Assembly (NCBI GenBank): GCA_964624765.1
Contig: CAZUZO010000012.1
Coordinates: forward strand, 1-36,744
Origin: JAGTVB01 sp964624765
GTDB lineage: Bacteria; Pseudomonadota; Gammaproteobacteria; HK1
Direction: 5' to 3'
Length of the DNA stretch: 36,744 nt
Of this stretch, positions 14,828 to 22,867 are shown one piece after another; the stretch's first letter is position 1; each line of letters begins with the position of its first letter. The notes below the pieces were generated by a model. That model had not been told where the DNA came from. It searched no databases and worked only from the letters and a program-made list of their open reading frames with translations. The translations under genes and the position numbers were made by a program.

Positions 14828-16101
14828 CCGTCACGACCCGCCGCGCCCGCTACACCATCGATATTTGGCCTGGGTTCGTGGATGCCCTCGCCTCTATCTT
14901 GATGGTGTTCATCTTCATGCTGCTCATTTTCGTTCTCGCTCAGTTTTTCTTAACCGATACCCTTGAGGGCCGCAACAAAGCGTTGTCACAGCTCTCTCAA
15001 GGCATCAACCAGCTGTTCGACGTGTTGTCCCTGGAGCGCAAGAAAAGCGTAGAGCTGCAAGATACCGTCGAGACATTATCCGGCCGCCTCCGGGCGGCGC
15101 TCACCGAGCGCGACAGCCTGGCACTCGAGCTGACCCATATCACTCAGCAAGCCGAGGCTCTGCGAACCCAAGCGACCGAACTGCGCGAGGAACTGACGAA
15201 AGCGCGCCAAACGATCAGCGCCGACAAGCAAGCCATCGAGCAGCAACGGGATCAGCTCACCGCGCTGCAACGGGACATCGGGGACCTTCAGGGCTTGCGC
15301 GCCCAACTTGAGGCCGAAGTCGCGCAGCTCACCACCAGGCTTCGGCAACGGGAGGAGGATCTCTCTGCGACCGGCCAACAGCGTCAACTGCTCGAGGAAC
15401 GCCTTGCGCAGGAACAGGACACTATTCAGGCTGTCCAAACCAAGCTAACCGAACAGCAGGGCTTGACGAGCAAGGCAGAAGCTGAAATTACCCTACTCAA
15501 CCACCAAATCGCGGCGCTTCGCGAACAACTCAGCCAATTGTCTTCGGCGCTGGCACTCTCCGAGACAACCGTTGCCGACCAGAAGCTGGAAATAGCTGAG
15601 CTGGGGCAGCGGCTCAACCTGGCACTGGCCGATAAGGTGGAGGAACTGGGTCGATACCGGTCAGAGTTTTTCGGCCGGCTGCGCGAGGTGCTCGGACAGC
15701 GTGCCGACATTCAGATCGTCGGCGATCGCTTCCTGCTACAATCCGAGCTGTTATTCGCTAGCGGCGCGGCCGAACTCGGCCCAGAGGGACAAGAGCATTT
15801 GAGGGAGTTGGCAAACACCCTCAAGGACATCGCCCAAGAGATCCCCGCTGATATTGAATGGATCCTCAGCGTCGCCGGCCATACTGACCGGCGTCCCATT
15901 CGCACAGCGCAATTCCCGTCCAACTGGGAGCTTTCAACAGCGCGTGCGCTGTCCATTGCCAAGTACCTCATCGGGCAAGGCATTCCTCCGCATCGACTTT
16001 CTGCCGCCGGATTCGGCGAGTTTCGCCCGGTGGATCCGGCCAACACTGCAGAAGCCTACCGCCGAAATAGGCGCATCGAGATCAAACTCACGCAACCCTG
16101 A
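14824..16101 (+). CDS. MotB/OmpA-like stator partner with long coiled coil
   Basis: Predicted peptidoglycan-anchored partner of the preceding subunit. The 425 residues hold one TM helix near residues 15-40 (PGFVDALASILMVFIFML), whose Asp is placed like the proton-carrying Asp of MotB and ZorB. Then come about 200 residues of heptad-rich, Gln/Glu/Leu-rich coiled coil, and a C-terminal OmpA/MotB domain. That domain has GHTD (Asp about 355), NWELSTARA (Arg about 374) and NRRIEIKL, the peptidoglycan-binding signature. MotB has only a short linker where this protein has the coiled coil, which might span much of the periplasm. It overlaps the MotA-like gene by 4 bases, so the two should assemble together. 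Confidence 0.87.
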   Translation: MTVTTRRARYTIDIWPGFVDALASILMVFIFMLLIFVLAQFFLTDTLEGRNKALSQLSQGINQLFDVLSLERKKSVELQDTVETLSGRLRAALTERDSLALELTHITQQAEALRTQATELREELTKARQTISADKQAIEQQRDQLTALQRDIGDLQGLRAQLEAEVAQLTTRLRQREEDLSATGQQRQLLEERLAQEQDTIQAVQTKLTEQQGLTSKAEAEITLLNHQIAALREQLSQLSSALALSETTVADQKLEIAELGQRLNLALADKVEELGRYRSEFFGRLREVLGQRADIQIVGDRFLLQSELLFASGAAELGPEGQEHLRELANTLKDIAQEIPADIEWILSVAGHTDRRPIRTAQFPSNWELSTARALSIAKYLIGQGIPPHRLSAAGFGEFRPVDPANTAEAYRRNRRIEIKLTQP

Positions 16102-16248
16102 GTTGCAACGCCAGCCCTCGTATCATGTCAAAACACCAACGCCTGCGATGGCCCATTCATGGCCCGCAGGTGACCCGTCGATAACGGACGCTGTCCGCAA
16201 CCGCCACGCACGGCACAGCCCGGTATCCCTTCGCATGAAAAGAATCGG

Positions 16249-17499
16249 ATGACCCTAAAAAGTCTGACCCAGCGTCTGCTACCGCTATTGCTACTTGCCC
16301 TCGGCGGGGGTGGATTCCTGCTACTGGTAGCGACCCGACCGAGCCAACCTCCTCTCGAAGTGGGGGAACGGGTTTGGCGTGTCACCTCCCAAACCGTGGA
16401 ACCCGGCAGCTTGGCGCCTGTGCTCTCGCTGTATGGGCATGTCACCACGCCGCGTGCCGCGACCCTGAGGGCTGCTCTGGAGGCCGATGTCATCGAGGTC
16501 CTGGCCGAGGAAGGGCGTCTGGCCGCCCAAGGGCAGTTGCTGGTGAGCCTGGACAACCGCGAAGCCACCCTACTGTTGGCGCAACGCGAGGCGGATCTCG
16601 ACGACATCCGCGCCCAGATCGCCTCAGAACACCGGCGTCATGCCAGCGATGTTCAGGCTCTACGCCACGAGGAAGCCCTCCTCACGATCGCACAACGGGC
16701 GGTGAACCGAGAACGCGACCTGCAACGCCGGGATCTGGGCTCGGCGACGGCGGTGGACGAGACCCAACGCACCTACGAACAGCAGGCTCTGGCGGTCACT
16801 GTCCGCCGACTGGCACGGGACGACTTCGAAGCCCGGCTGGCACAGCTCCAGGCCCGTGAACGCCGTGCCCTAGCGCTGGTGCAACAGGCTGGGCTCGATC
16901 TGGCACGTAGTCGTGTGACCGCGCCCTTCGATGCCCGCATCGCCAGCGTGCATGTGGCGCCAGGAGAACGGATACGCATCGGTGACCCGGTAGTCGCGGT
17001 CTACGATCTCGCCGCCCTCGAGGTACGGGCGCGCATCCCCGCAAATTACCTACCCGAGGTTCGTGCCGCCCTGGGCAGCGGCACTTCCCTGACAGCCCGC
17101 GCCCAAGTAGACGGGCTGCCGGTCGAGCTGGAACTCTCTCGGCTGGCCGGCGAGGCACCGGCCACGGCGGCCGGAGTCGAGGCACTGTTTCGTGTCACCG
17201 AGGCCGGTGGCGAGCTGCCGCTTGGCCGATTCATCGCCCTGGAGCTCCAACTGGCACCGCGCCAAGGAGTCGTCGCCCTACCCTTCGAGGCCCTCTACGG
17301 CAGGAACCGCATCTATCGCCTGGCAGAGGACCGCATGCGTGCCCTGCAGGTTGAGCGTGTCGGCGAATGGCGCGACGCAGTCGGTCGCGAGTTCGTGCTG
17401 ATCCATAGCCCGTCGCTGCGCAGCCAGGATCGGGTGGTGACGACGCGTCTGCCCAACGCCGTGGATGGGCTGCTGGTAACGAGCGTCGCGGATGACTGA
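16249..17499 (+). CDS. RND efflux periplasmic adaptor (membrane fusion protein)
   Basis: HlyD/AcrA-family adaptor that links an RND pump to an outer-membrane channel. The 416 residues start with a single hydrophobic segment (LLPLLLLALGGGGFLLLVA), followed by the lipoyl half-motif EVLAEEGRLAAQGQLLVSLD, a ~120-residue alpha-helical hairpin, the second lipoyl half (VTAPFDARIASVHVAPGERI), and a beta-barrel/membrane-proximal region. It lacks a lipobox, so it is probably held by an uncleaved N-terminal helix. It lies 147 bases after the stator pair and overlaps the permease gene by 8 bases. No outer-membrane factor gene is nearby, so a shared TolC-like channel is assumed. Confidence 0.9.
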   Translation: MTLKSLTQRLLPLLLLALGGGGFLLLVATRPSQPPLEVGERVWRVTSQTVEPGSLAPVLSLYGHVTTPRAATLRAALEADVIEVLAEEGRLAAQGQLLVSLDNREATLLLAQREADLDDIRAQIASEHRRHASDVQALRHEEALLTIAQRAVNRERDLQRRDLGSATAVDETQRTYEQQALAVTVRRLARDDFEARLAQLQARERRALALVQQAGLDLARSRVTAPFDARIASVHVAPGERIRIGDPVVAVYDLAALEVRARIPANYLPEVRAALGSGTSLTARAQVDGLPVELELSRLAGEAPATAAGVEALFRVTEAGGELPLGRFIALELQLAPRQGVVALPFEALYGRNRIYRLAEDRMRALQVERVGEWRDAVGREFVLIHSPSLRSQDRVVTTRLPNAVDGLLVTSVADD

Positions 17500-20400
17500 C
17501 AGTATGGTGTCATCCCCCCGTGGTCCGATCGGTCTGTTCCTGCGCCACCGCTTGGCGGCCAATCTGTTGATGGCGGTGATGATACTTTCGGGTAGCTGGT
17601 CTCTACTCAAGCTCAACACCCAATTCTTTCCCAACTTCGCTCTCGATTTCATTTCGGTGCGTGTCGTGTGGACGGGCGCCAGCGCCGAGGATGTGGAGGC
17701 CGGTATCGTCGTGCCTCTCGAGCAGGAGCTGCGCACGGTGGACGGGCTGCGCAACATGACTTCAACCTCGGCGCTCGGCGTTGCCGCCATCACCCTCGAG
17801 TTCCAGGCCGGCACCGACATGACTCTGGCACTCGATCAAGTCAAGGACGTGGTCGCGCAACAACGTAACTTGCCCGAAGCGGCCGAAGAACCCGTCATCA
17901 CCCGCATCATTCGCTACGAGCCCATCGGCCGCATGCTCGTGACCGGCCCGACTGATAGGCAAGAACTGCGGCACCTCGTGCGCGAATTCGAGCGACAGCT
18001 GCTAGACCGTGGGATCGCGCGCATCGATCTGACCGGGCTACCCAAGGAGGAAATCGCTATCCAGGTGCCGACCAAGCGCCTGCTCGAGCTGGGTATGACG
18101 CTCGATGACATCGGCCATCGGATCGCCGAACTGAGCCGCGACGTACCGGCCGGGATGGCTGGCCGCGACGACACGGCGCGCCAATTGCGCAGCCTTGAAC
18201 AACAGCGGACCGAGCTCGGCTTCGCCCACCTGCCACTGCGCGCCGATAGCCGCAATGGTCTCGTTTACCTCGGGGATATCGCCGACATCGAGCGCCGGCC
18301 CCGTGACAATGAAGTGCTGGTGCGCTACCGCGGCCGGCCGGCGGTCGAGATGGTGTTTCAACGAACCGAGACCGCCGACGCGCTCGAGGCGTCTCGGGTA
18401 CTCAAGGATTGGTTGGCGCAGACCCTCCCCCGCTTGCCCCCCACGGTGGAACTGCATGTTTACGATCAGTTCTCGGAGCTGATCCTCGAGCGCATCCTGC
18501 TGTTGCTGAAAAACGGGGTGGGTGGCCTCGTGCTCGCGCTGGGACTCCTGTTCTTGTTCCTCAACGGGCGGCTCGCCCTGCGGGTGGCCCTCAGCATCCC
18601 CGTCGCCTTCACCACAGCGTTCCTGGCACTCTATGTGATGGGCGGCAGCATCAACATGATCTCCTTATTCGGGTTCATCATGTCCCTCGGCATGATCGTC
18701 GACAACGCCATCGTCGTCAGCGAGCATGCCTATACCCAATACCAGCGTGGCATGACGCCCACCCAGGCCGCGCACAGCGGCGCCAAGCGCATGCTCGCTC
18801 CGGTCATCTCCGCCTCGCTCACGACGGTCGCCGCGTTCCTGCCGCTGATGCTAGTGGGGGGCATCATCGGCAACATCCTGTTCGACATACCTTTGGTGGT
18901 GGTGTGCGTGATCCTCGCGACATTGGTGATCAGCTTTCTGATTCTGCCGGCGCATCTCAAGAACAGCCTGCAGAAGGTCACGCCGCCTCCGGCCAGCTCG
19001 CTGCGCTGGCGTTTCGAGCGGCGCTTCGAGCAGTTTCGCGAACACACGTTTCGCACCTTGGTCAGCGGGGCCGTCAGCCACGCCACCGTCACCCTAGCCG
19101 GTGCCGTGGCGGTGTTGATCCTGGCTCTCGGTCTGATCGCGGGGGGGCGCATCGGCTTCACCTTCTTCCCCTCACCGGAAGGGACGCTGATCAACGCCGG
19201 CGTGAGCTTCGTGGCCGGCACACCACCGCAGCGCGTCGAAGCCTTCCTATCGCATGTCGAGGAGGCTCTGCTGGAGGCTGAACGGGAACTCGGGGGTAAC
19301 CTGATCCGCACCATCGTCGTACACCTCGGTAAAGGCGTGGAACCGGGCGGCGCGACTCAATCACCCAAGGGTGAGCAGTTCGGCGCCGTCCTAGTGGAGC
19401 TGGTTTCCCCTGACCGCCGCGAAGTCCGCAATACGGCGATCATCCGCGCCTGGCAAGCCCACGTGCGCCTACCTGCCGGAATCGAGAATTTCACCGTCAC
19501 CCAACGGCAGAGCGGACCCCCGGGACGCGACCTCGACATCCGCATCACCGGATCCGATCCCCAGGTGGTCAAAGCTGCCGGTCTCGAACTGGCGGAGGTG
19601 ATGAACGACCATCCTGGGGTCTACGGCGTGGAGGACGACATGCCCTTCGGTCGCGAGCAACTCATCTACCGCCTGACACCGGAAGGCCTGGCACTGGGCC
19701 TGACCATCGAGTCGATGGGCCGACAACTGCGCGCCGCTTTCGATGGTCGGCTGGCGCAGATCTTCCAGGATGGCCTCGAGGAACTGGAAGTGCGAGTGCG
19801 TTTGCCCGATGCGGAACGCCACCGCGGCGCCACCTTGGAGAGGCTGGCCATCGTGCTGCCGGACGGGAGCAGCGCACCACTGGATACGGTGGCGGAGCTG
19901 GAACCCCGTCAGGGATTCGAGACCCTGCGCCACGCCGACGGCCGGCTCGCCATCCACGTCTCGGGGGAGGTGGATCGGCAGGTCAATAACGCCGCGCGTG
20001 TGCGCCAGCAGCTCGCCGAGAGTACCCTGCCGGAGCTGGTGGAACGGCACGGCATCACCTGGTCGTTCGAAGGCCGCGCCGCGGAGCAGGCGGAGACCGT
20101 CGGCGACATGCGCATGGGTCTGGTGTTCGCGCTGGCGATGATCTACCTCGTGCTCGCCTGGGTCTTCAGCGCCTACGGCTGGCCGCTGGTGGTCATGGCC
20201 ATCATCCCGTTCGGCTTGCTGGGCGCCCTGGTGGGACACTGGCTCATGGGCTTGGAGCTCACTATCCTGTCCCTGTTTGGCCTCTTCGGTCTTACCGGCA
20301 TCGTGGTGAACAACTCCATCATCCTGGTGAGCTTCTACCAATCCCTGCGCGAGGAGGGGCTCGCGCGCGATGCCGCCATCGTGGAGGCCTCGTGTCAGCG

Positions 20401-20749
20401 CCTGCGCGCCGTCTTGTTGACGTCCTTCACCACCATCGCAGGGCTGGTGCCACTCCTCTTCGAACGCTCCGTACAGGCACAGTTTCTGATCCCGATGGCC
20501 GTTTCCATCACCTTCGGTCTCGGCGTGGCCACGGTGCTGGTGCTGCTGGTCATCCCCGCCCTGCTGGCAGTCCATGAGCGTTGGGCCGAGCGCCTGGGCG
20601 GGAAAGGGATCCCGGCGGCAGCAGGAGAGGGGGTGGATACAGCCGCCGCCAGCGGCTCGAGAGCTAGTCGGACGACGCAAAGCCGAGAGACATATCAGGT
20701 CGATAGGCGAAGGGCGAGCACCGTCCGCAGCTATCGGGAGGCGCAGTAG
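17492..20749 (+). CDS. RND-family efflux transporter permease
   Basis: Proton-driven inner-membrane exporter, 1085 residues. TM1 (LAANLLMAVMILSGSWSLL) and the porter motif FFPNFALDFISVRVVWTGAS are typical. TM2-6 follow at about residues 330-480 with GMIVDNAIVVSEH in TM4, where AcrB-type pumps have the relay Asp pair; here it is Asp-Asn. The second half repeats the plan, ending with TM8-12 and the GIVVNNSIILVSFY helix. About 50 polar residues extend the C-terminus. The divergence from multidrug AcrB and the heavy-metal CusA type leaves the substrate unknown. It is translated together with the adaptor gene (8-base overlap). Confidence 0.93.
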   Translation: MTDSMVSSPRGPIGLFLRHRLAANLLMAVMILSGSWSLLKLNTQFFPNFALDFISVRVVWTGASAEDVEAGIVVPLEQELRTVDGLRNMTSTSALGVAAITLEFQAGTDMTLALDQVKDVVAQQRNLPEAAEEPVITRIIRYEPIGRMLVTGPTDRQELRHLVREFERQLLDRGIARIDLTGLPKEEIAIQVPTKRLLELGMTLDDIGHRIAELSRDVPAGMAGRDDTARQLRSLEQQRTELGFAHLPLRADSRNGLVYLGDIADIERRPRDNEVLVRYRGRPAVEMVFQRTETADALEASRVLKDWLAQTLPRLPPTVELHVYDQFSELILERILLLLKNGVGGLVLALGLLFLFLNGRLALRVALSIPVAFTTAFLALYVMGGSINMISLFGFIMSLGMIVDNAIVVSEHAYTQYQRGMTPTQAAHSGAKRMLAPVISASLTTVAAFLPLMLVGGIIGNILFDIPLVVVCVILATLVISFLILPAHLKNSLQKVTPPPASSLRWRFERRFEQFREHTFRTLVSGAVSHATVTLAGAVAVLILALGLIAGGRIGFTFFPSPEGTLINAGVSFVAGTPPQRVEAFLSHVEEALLEAERELGGNLIRTIVVHLGKGVEPGGATQSPKGEQFGAVLVELVSPDRREVRNTAIIRAWQAHVRLPAGIENFTVTQRQSGPPGRDLDIRITGSDPQVVKAAGLELAEVMNDHPGVYGVEDDMPFGREQLIYRLTPEGLALGLTIESMGRQLRAAFDGRLAQIFQDGLEELEVRVRLPDAERHRGATLERLAIVLPDGSSAPLDTVAELEPRQGFETLRHADGRLAIHVSGEVDRQVNNAARVRQQLAESTLPELVERHGITWSFEGRAAEQAETVGDMRMGLVFALAMIYLVLAWVFSAYGWPLVVMAIIPFGLLGALVGHWLMGLELTILSLFGLFGLTGIVVNNSIILVSFYQSLREEGLARDAAIVEASCQRLRAVLLTSFTTIAGLVPLLFERSVQAQFLIPMAVSITFGLGVATVLVLLVIPALLAVHERWAERLGGKGIPAAAGEGVDTAAASGSRASRTTQSRETYQVDRRRASTVRSYREAQ

Positions 20750-20861
20750 GTTAACTCACTCCCTCTGCGGGCCGATCCAACTCCGGTACTCGCCGACGCG
20801 TAAGACTGAAAAGCAGTTAAGCAGGCGTCAGCCATGAGGTTAACGGTTCGATCAACCGGCT

Positions 20862-21839
20862 CTAACGGGTGACGAGCACCAGTTTGCCCGTCGTCTTCCG
20901 GCTCAGCAGTGCGCGAAGGGCCGAGCCGGCTTCGTGCAGCGGATAAGTGTCGGCCACATGGGGCTTCAGCAAGCCTTCACTATACCAGGCGAACAGCTGG
21001 GCAAAGGAATCAGCCAACACACCAGGCGCCTGGGTTCGATAAGATCCCCAGTGAACACCGATCACGGCGATGTTCTTGACCATCACGATATTGGCGGGGA
21101 TCTGCGGCACACGGCCGCTGGCAAAGCCTATCAGCAGAATCCGCCCTCCCCAGGCGACGCTGCGCAGGGACATGTCGAACAGATCGCCGCCGACGGGATC
21201 GTAGATCACATCTGCCCCCCGGTTACCGGTGAGAGCTCTTATGCGCTCCCGAACATCCTCCCGCCGGGAATCGACGAGGTGATCGGCCCCGTGCGCGGCG
21301 GCAACAGCCAGCTTGGCGGATCCGCCAGCCGTGGCGATCACTTCCGCGCCCATAGCCTTGCCGATCTCCACGGCGCTAAGACCCGCACCGCCGGCAGCGC
21401 CATGCACCACTAGCACCTCTCGAGCCTGCAAGGCTGCGCGCCACTGCAAAGCGATGTGAGAGGTGCCATAAGTCACTGGGAAACCCGCACCGACCACGGC
21501 CTCCATGCTGTCGGGGATCACAAATGTGTCCGCTTCAGAGACCACGACCTGCTGGGAAAACCCGCCATAGTCAGGGATGGCAAGCACGCGGTCTCCGACC
21601 CGACAGCGGGTCACCTGTTGACCGCACTCCAAGACTTCTCCAGCCACTTCCATACCGGGGGTAAAGGGAGGCGTTGGCCTTAACTGATACTTCCCCGCAA
21701 TCAAAAGCGTATCGGCAAAATTGATACCGCACGCGTGAACGCCCACGCGAACTTGGGCGGGCCCCATGGGAGGTTCCGGCCTGTCCTCTATGACCAGCGC
21801 TTCGGGTTCTCCATATGTTCTGCAAACCACCGCTTTCAT
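20862..21839 (-). CDS. NADPH:quinone oxidoreductase (zinc-independent MDR family)
   Basis: Medium-chain dehydrogenase/reductase of the quinone oxidoreductase group. The 325 residues begin MKAVVCRTYGEPEALVIED and contain the catalytic-domain INFADTLLIAGKY, and a Rossmann fold with VHGAAGGAGLSAVEIGKAMG for NADPH. The usual zinc-ligand residues are absent, as is normal for this subgroup. The substrate is not predictable from sequence: quinones, enoyl thioesters and small enals are all known in relatives. It is convergent with the RND permease gene (112 bases apart) and lies downstream of the PilZ gene on the same strand. Confidence 0.9.
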   Translation of the reverse strand: MKAVVCRTYGEPEALVIEDRPEPPMGPAQVRVGVHACGINFADTLLIAGKYQLRPTPPFTPGMEVAGEVLECGQQVTRCRVGDRVLAIPDYGGFSQQVVVSEADTFVIPDSMEAVVGAGFPVTYGTSHIALQWRAALQAREVLVVHGAAGGAGLSAVEIGKAMGAEVIATAGGSAKLAVAAAHGADHLVDSRREDVRERIRALTGNRGADVIYDPVGGDLFDMSLRSVAWGGRILLIGFASGRVPQIPANIVMVKNIAVIGVHWGSYRTQAPGVLADSFAQLFAWYSEGLLKPHVADTYPLHEAGSALRALLSRKTTGKLVLVTR

Positions 21840-21951
21840 GGCTCAATCCCGTCAATGACCCGGAACTCAGTGTACTCCGAAAGCCGGGTCGCTGCGCGAC
21901 GCTGAACGCTCCCGCCGAACGTGTGGGGAAGCGGTTGTGGTCATCGTTTCG

Positions 21952-22299
21952 TCAAAGACCACGATCCCGCTCGCCGGCCATGGCAGCTACTGCGATGTCC
22001 CCGTCCAGCGCCCCCATAGTCTCCAGAGACGAGACATCATAATCTCTAAACATCACGCCGACGCCCTGGTCGGTATGGTGCACGACGATGCCCCGCAGTT
22101 TCTGCTTCTTGACTGTGTCACAATCGACGACGCATGACACATCCAAAAGATCCCCAATGCAGAGATCGATCGGCCCCGTTTCGATGTAAATGCCGCCAAG
22201 GCTCAGATTGCGGGCTTTAAAGGAACCCATGCGCCCCTGACCATCGTACAACACGACGTCAAGATCAAGCACCCTGCGGGCCTGATAACGGCGCTCCAT
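21952..22299 (-). CDS. PilZ-domain protein (cyclic-di-GMP binding)
   Basis: Stand-alone PilZ domain of 115 residues. The two c-di-GMP-contact motifs are visible: the RRxxxR-type ERRYQARR at residues 2-9 and N31-L-S33-L-G-G36 (the [D/N]xSxxG motif) about 20 residues later. The beta-barrel continues with LRGIVVHHTDQGVGVMF. The start ATG at 22299 has only a weak AGGA-like site. It is divergent from the T2SS operon with about 570 bases between, so a regulatory link between c-di-GMP and secretion is possible, but only by proximity. Confidence 0.85.
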   Translation of the reverse strand: MERRYQARRVLDLDVVLYDGQGRMGSFKARNLSLGGIYIETGPIDLCIGDLLDVSCVVDCDTVKKQKLRGIVVHHTDQGVGVMFRDYDVSSLETMGALDGDIAVAAMAGERDRGL

Positions 22300-22391
22300 A
22301 GTCCTGTAGCCTGAAGGTTAAAACCCGGTCTGTTGGCAGCCGGTAAAACGAAAAGTAGCGCAGCTTGGTTACATCGGTATGAACAATAACC

Positions 22392-22571
22392 ATGGCCAAC
22401 GCCGGATCGATTTGTCAGACAGTCCATCTCTTGGAGCAGCTATTGCATCACCGGTTCAAAGGGAAAACAAAGACGATGCACCACGTGGGCCGCACGGTTG
22501 AATCCGCACCGACCGGCAAGGATGGGGCGCCACACGAAGACGTCCTGGCCATCGATCTGGCTTACCGATAA
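22392..22571 (+). CDS. Possible small protein of 59 residues, unknown
   Basis: ATG-to-TAA frame beginning MANAGSICQTVHLLEQLLHH and ending VLAIDLAYR. It is hydrophilic, His-rich in the middle, and has no signal peptide or TM helix. No Shine-Dalgarno sequence precedes the ATG. It lies alone between the PilZ gene and the repeat before gspE. It could be a chance frame; I report it because its length and composition are not obviously random and nothing else explains the stretch. Confidence 0.25.
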   Translation: MANAGSICQTVHLLEQLLHHRFKGKTKTMHHVGRTVESAPTGKDGAPHEDVLAIDLAYR

Positions 22572-22634
22572 CCCGGCCTTCGCCTCTGTGTGCACCCGGG
22601 GTTCGTGGTATGCTTCTCAAAGTAAACGGGCTTA

Positions 22635-22851
22635 GAAGTTGTTTTAAAAATGTCACGAGCGCCGCCAGAGCAAGGCGCACGGCAGCGAGACAAAATCGTC
22701 CGGAACGATTTTGAACAGCCGCAGGCTGGCTCCGAGGGAGCGAGCCTCAGGGATGGGGCGAGTAACGCGGAGTGTACAAAGGAGTACATGAGCATTTCGA
22801 GCTGCCGCGCAACGCAGCTCAGGCAAGCGCAGTAATTTTTAAAACAGCTTC
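22635..22851 (+). repeat. Family A inverted-repeat element, copy 3 (217 bp), upstream of gspE
   Basis: Left end GAAGTTGTTTTAAAAA, right end TTTTTAAAACAGCTTC (one mismatch), with TTA outside both ends. It has the same orientation as copy 1 and the same length as copy 2. It contains CAAAATCGTCCGGAACGATT, a GC-rich hairpin section and GAGTGTACAAAGGAGTACAT. Its right end is 16 bases before the TTG start of gspE. Confidence 0.88.
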
Positions 22852-22867
22852 TTAGCGAGGTCGATCG

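Larger units (their letters stand above)
22300..22867. other. Upstream region of the T2SS operon
   Basis: Divergent control region between the PilZ gene and gspE. It contains a 59-codon open frame (22392-22571, see separate entry) and family A copy 3 (22635-22851). The ribosome-binding site for gspE (GAGG at 22857-22860) stands just outside the repeat's right end. The T2SS promoter must therefore lie inside or upstream of the repeat, if transcription is not read through it. I could not pick a definite -35/-10 pair. Confidence 0.6.

Noticed and set aside
13652..16101. A Zorya anti-phage system
   Set aside because: The MotA-like and OmpA-like pair resembles ZorAB, but none of ZorC, ZorD or ZorE is present, and the proportions differ: the coiled coil is in the B subunit rather than a very long tail in the A subunit.
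18409..20680. Long open frames overlapping the RND permease (plus 18409-19281, minus 19469-20680)
   Set aside because: They lie in other frames of the permease gene and show no motifs, membrane segments or ribosome-binding sites.
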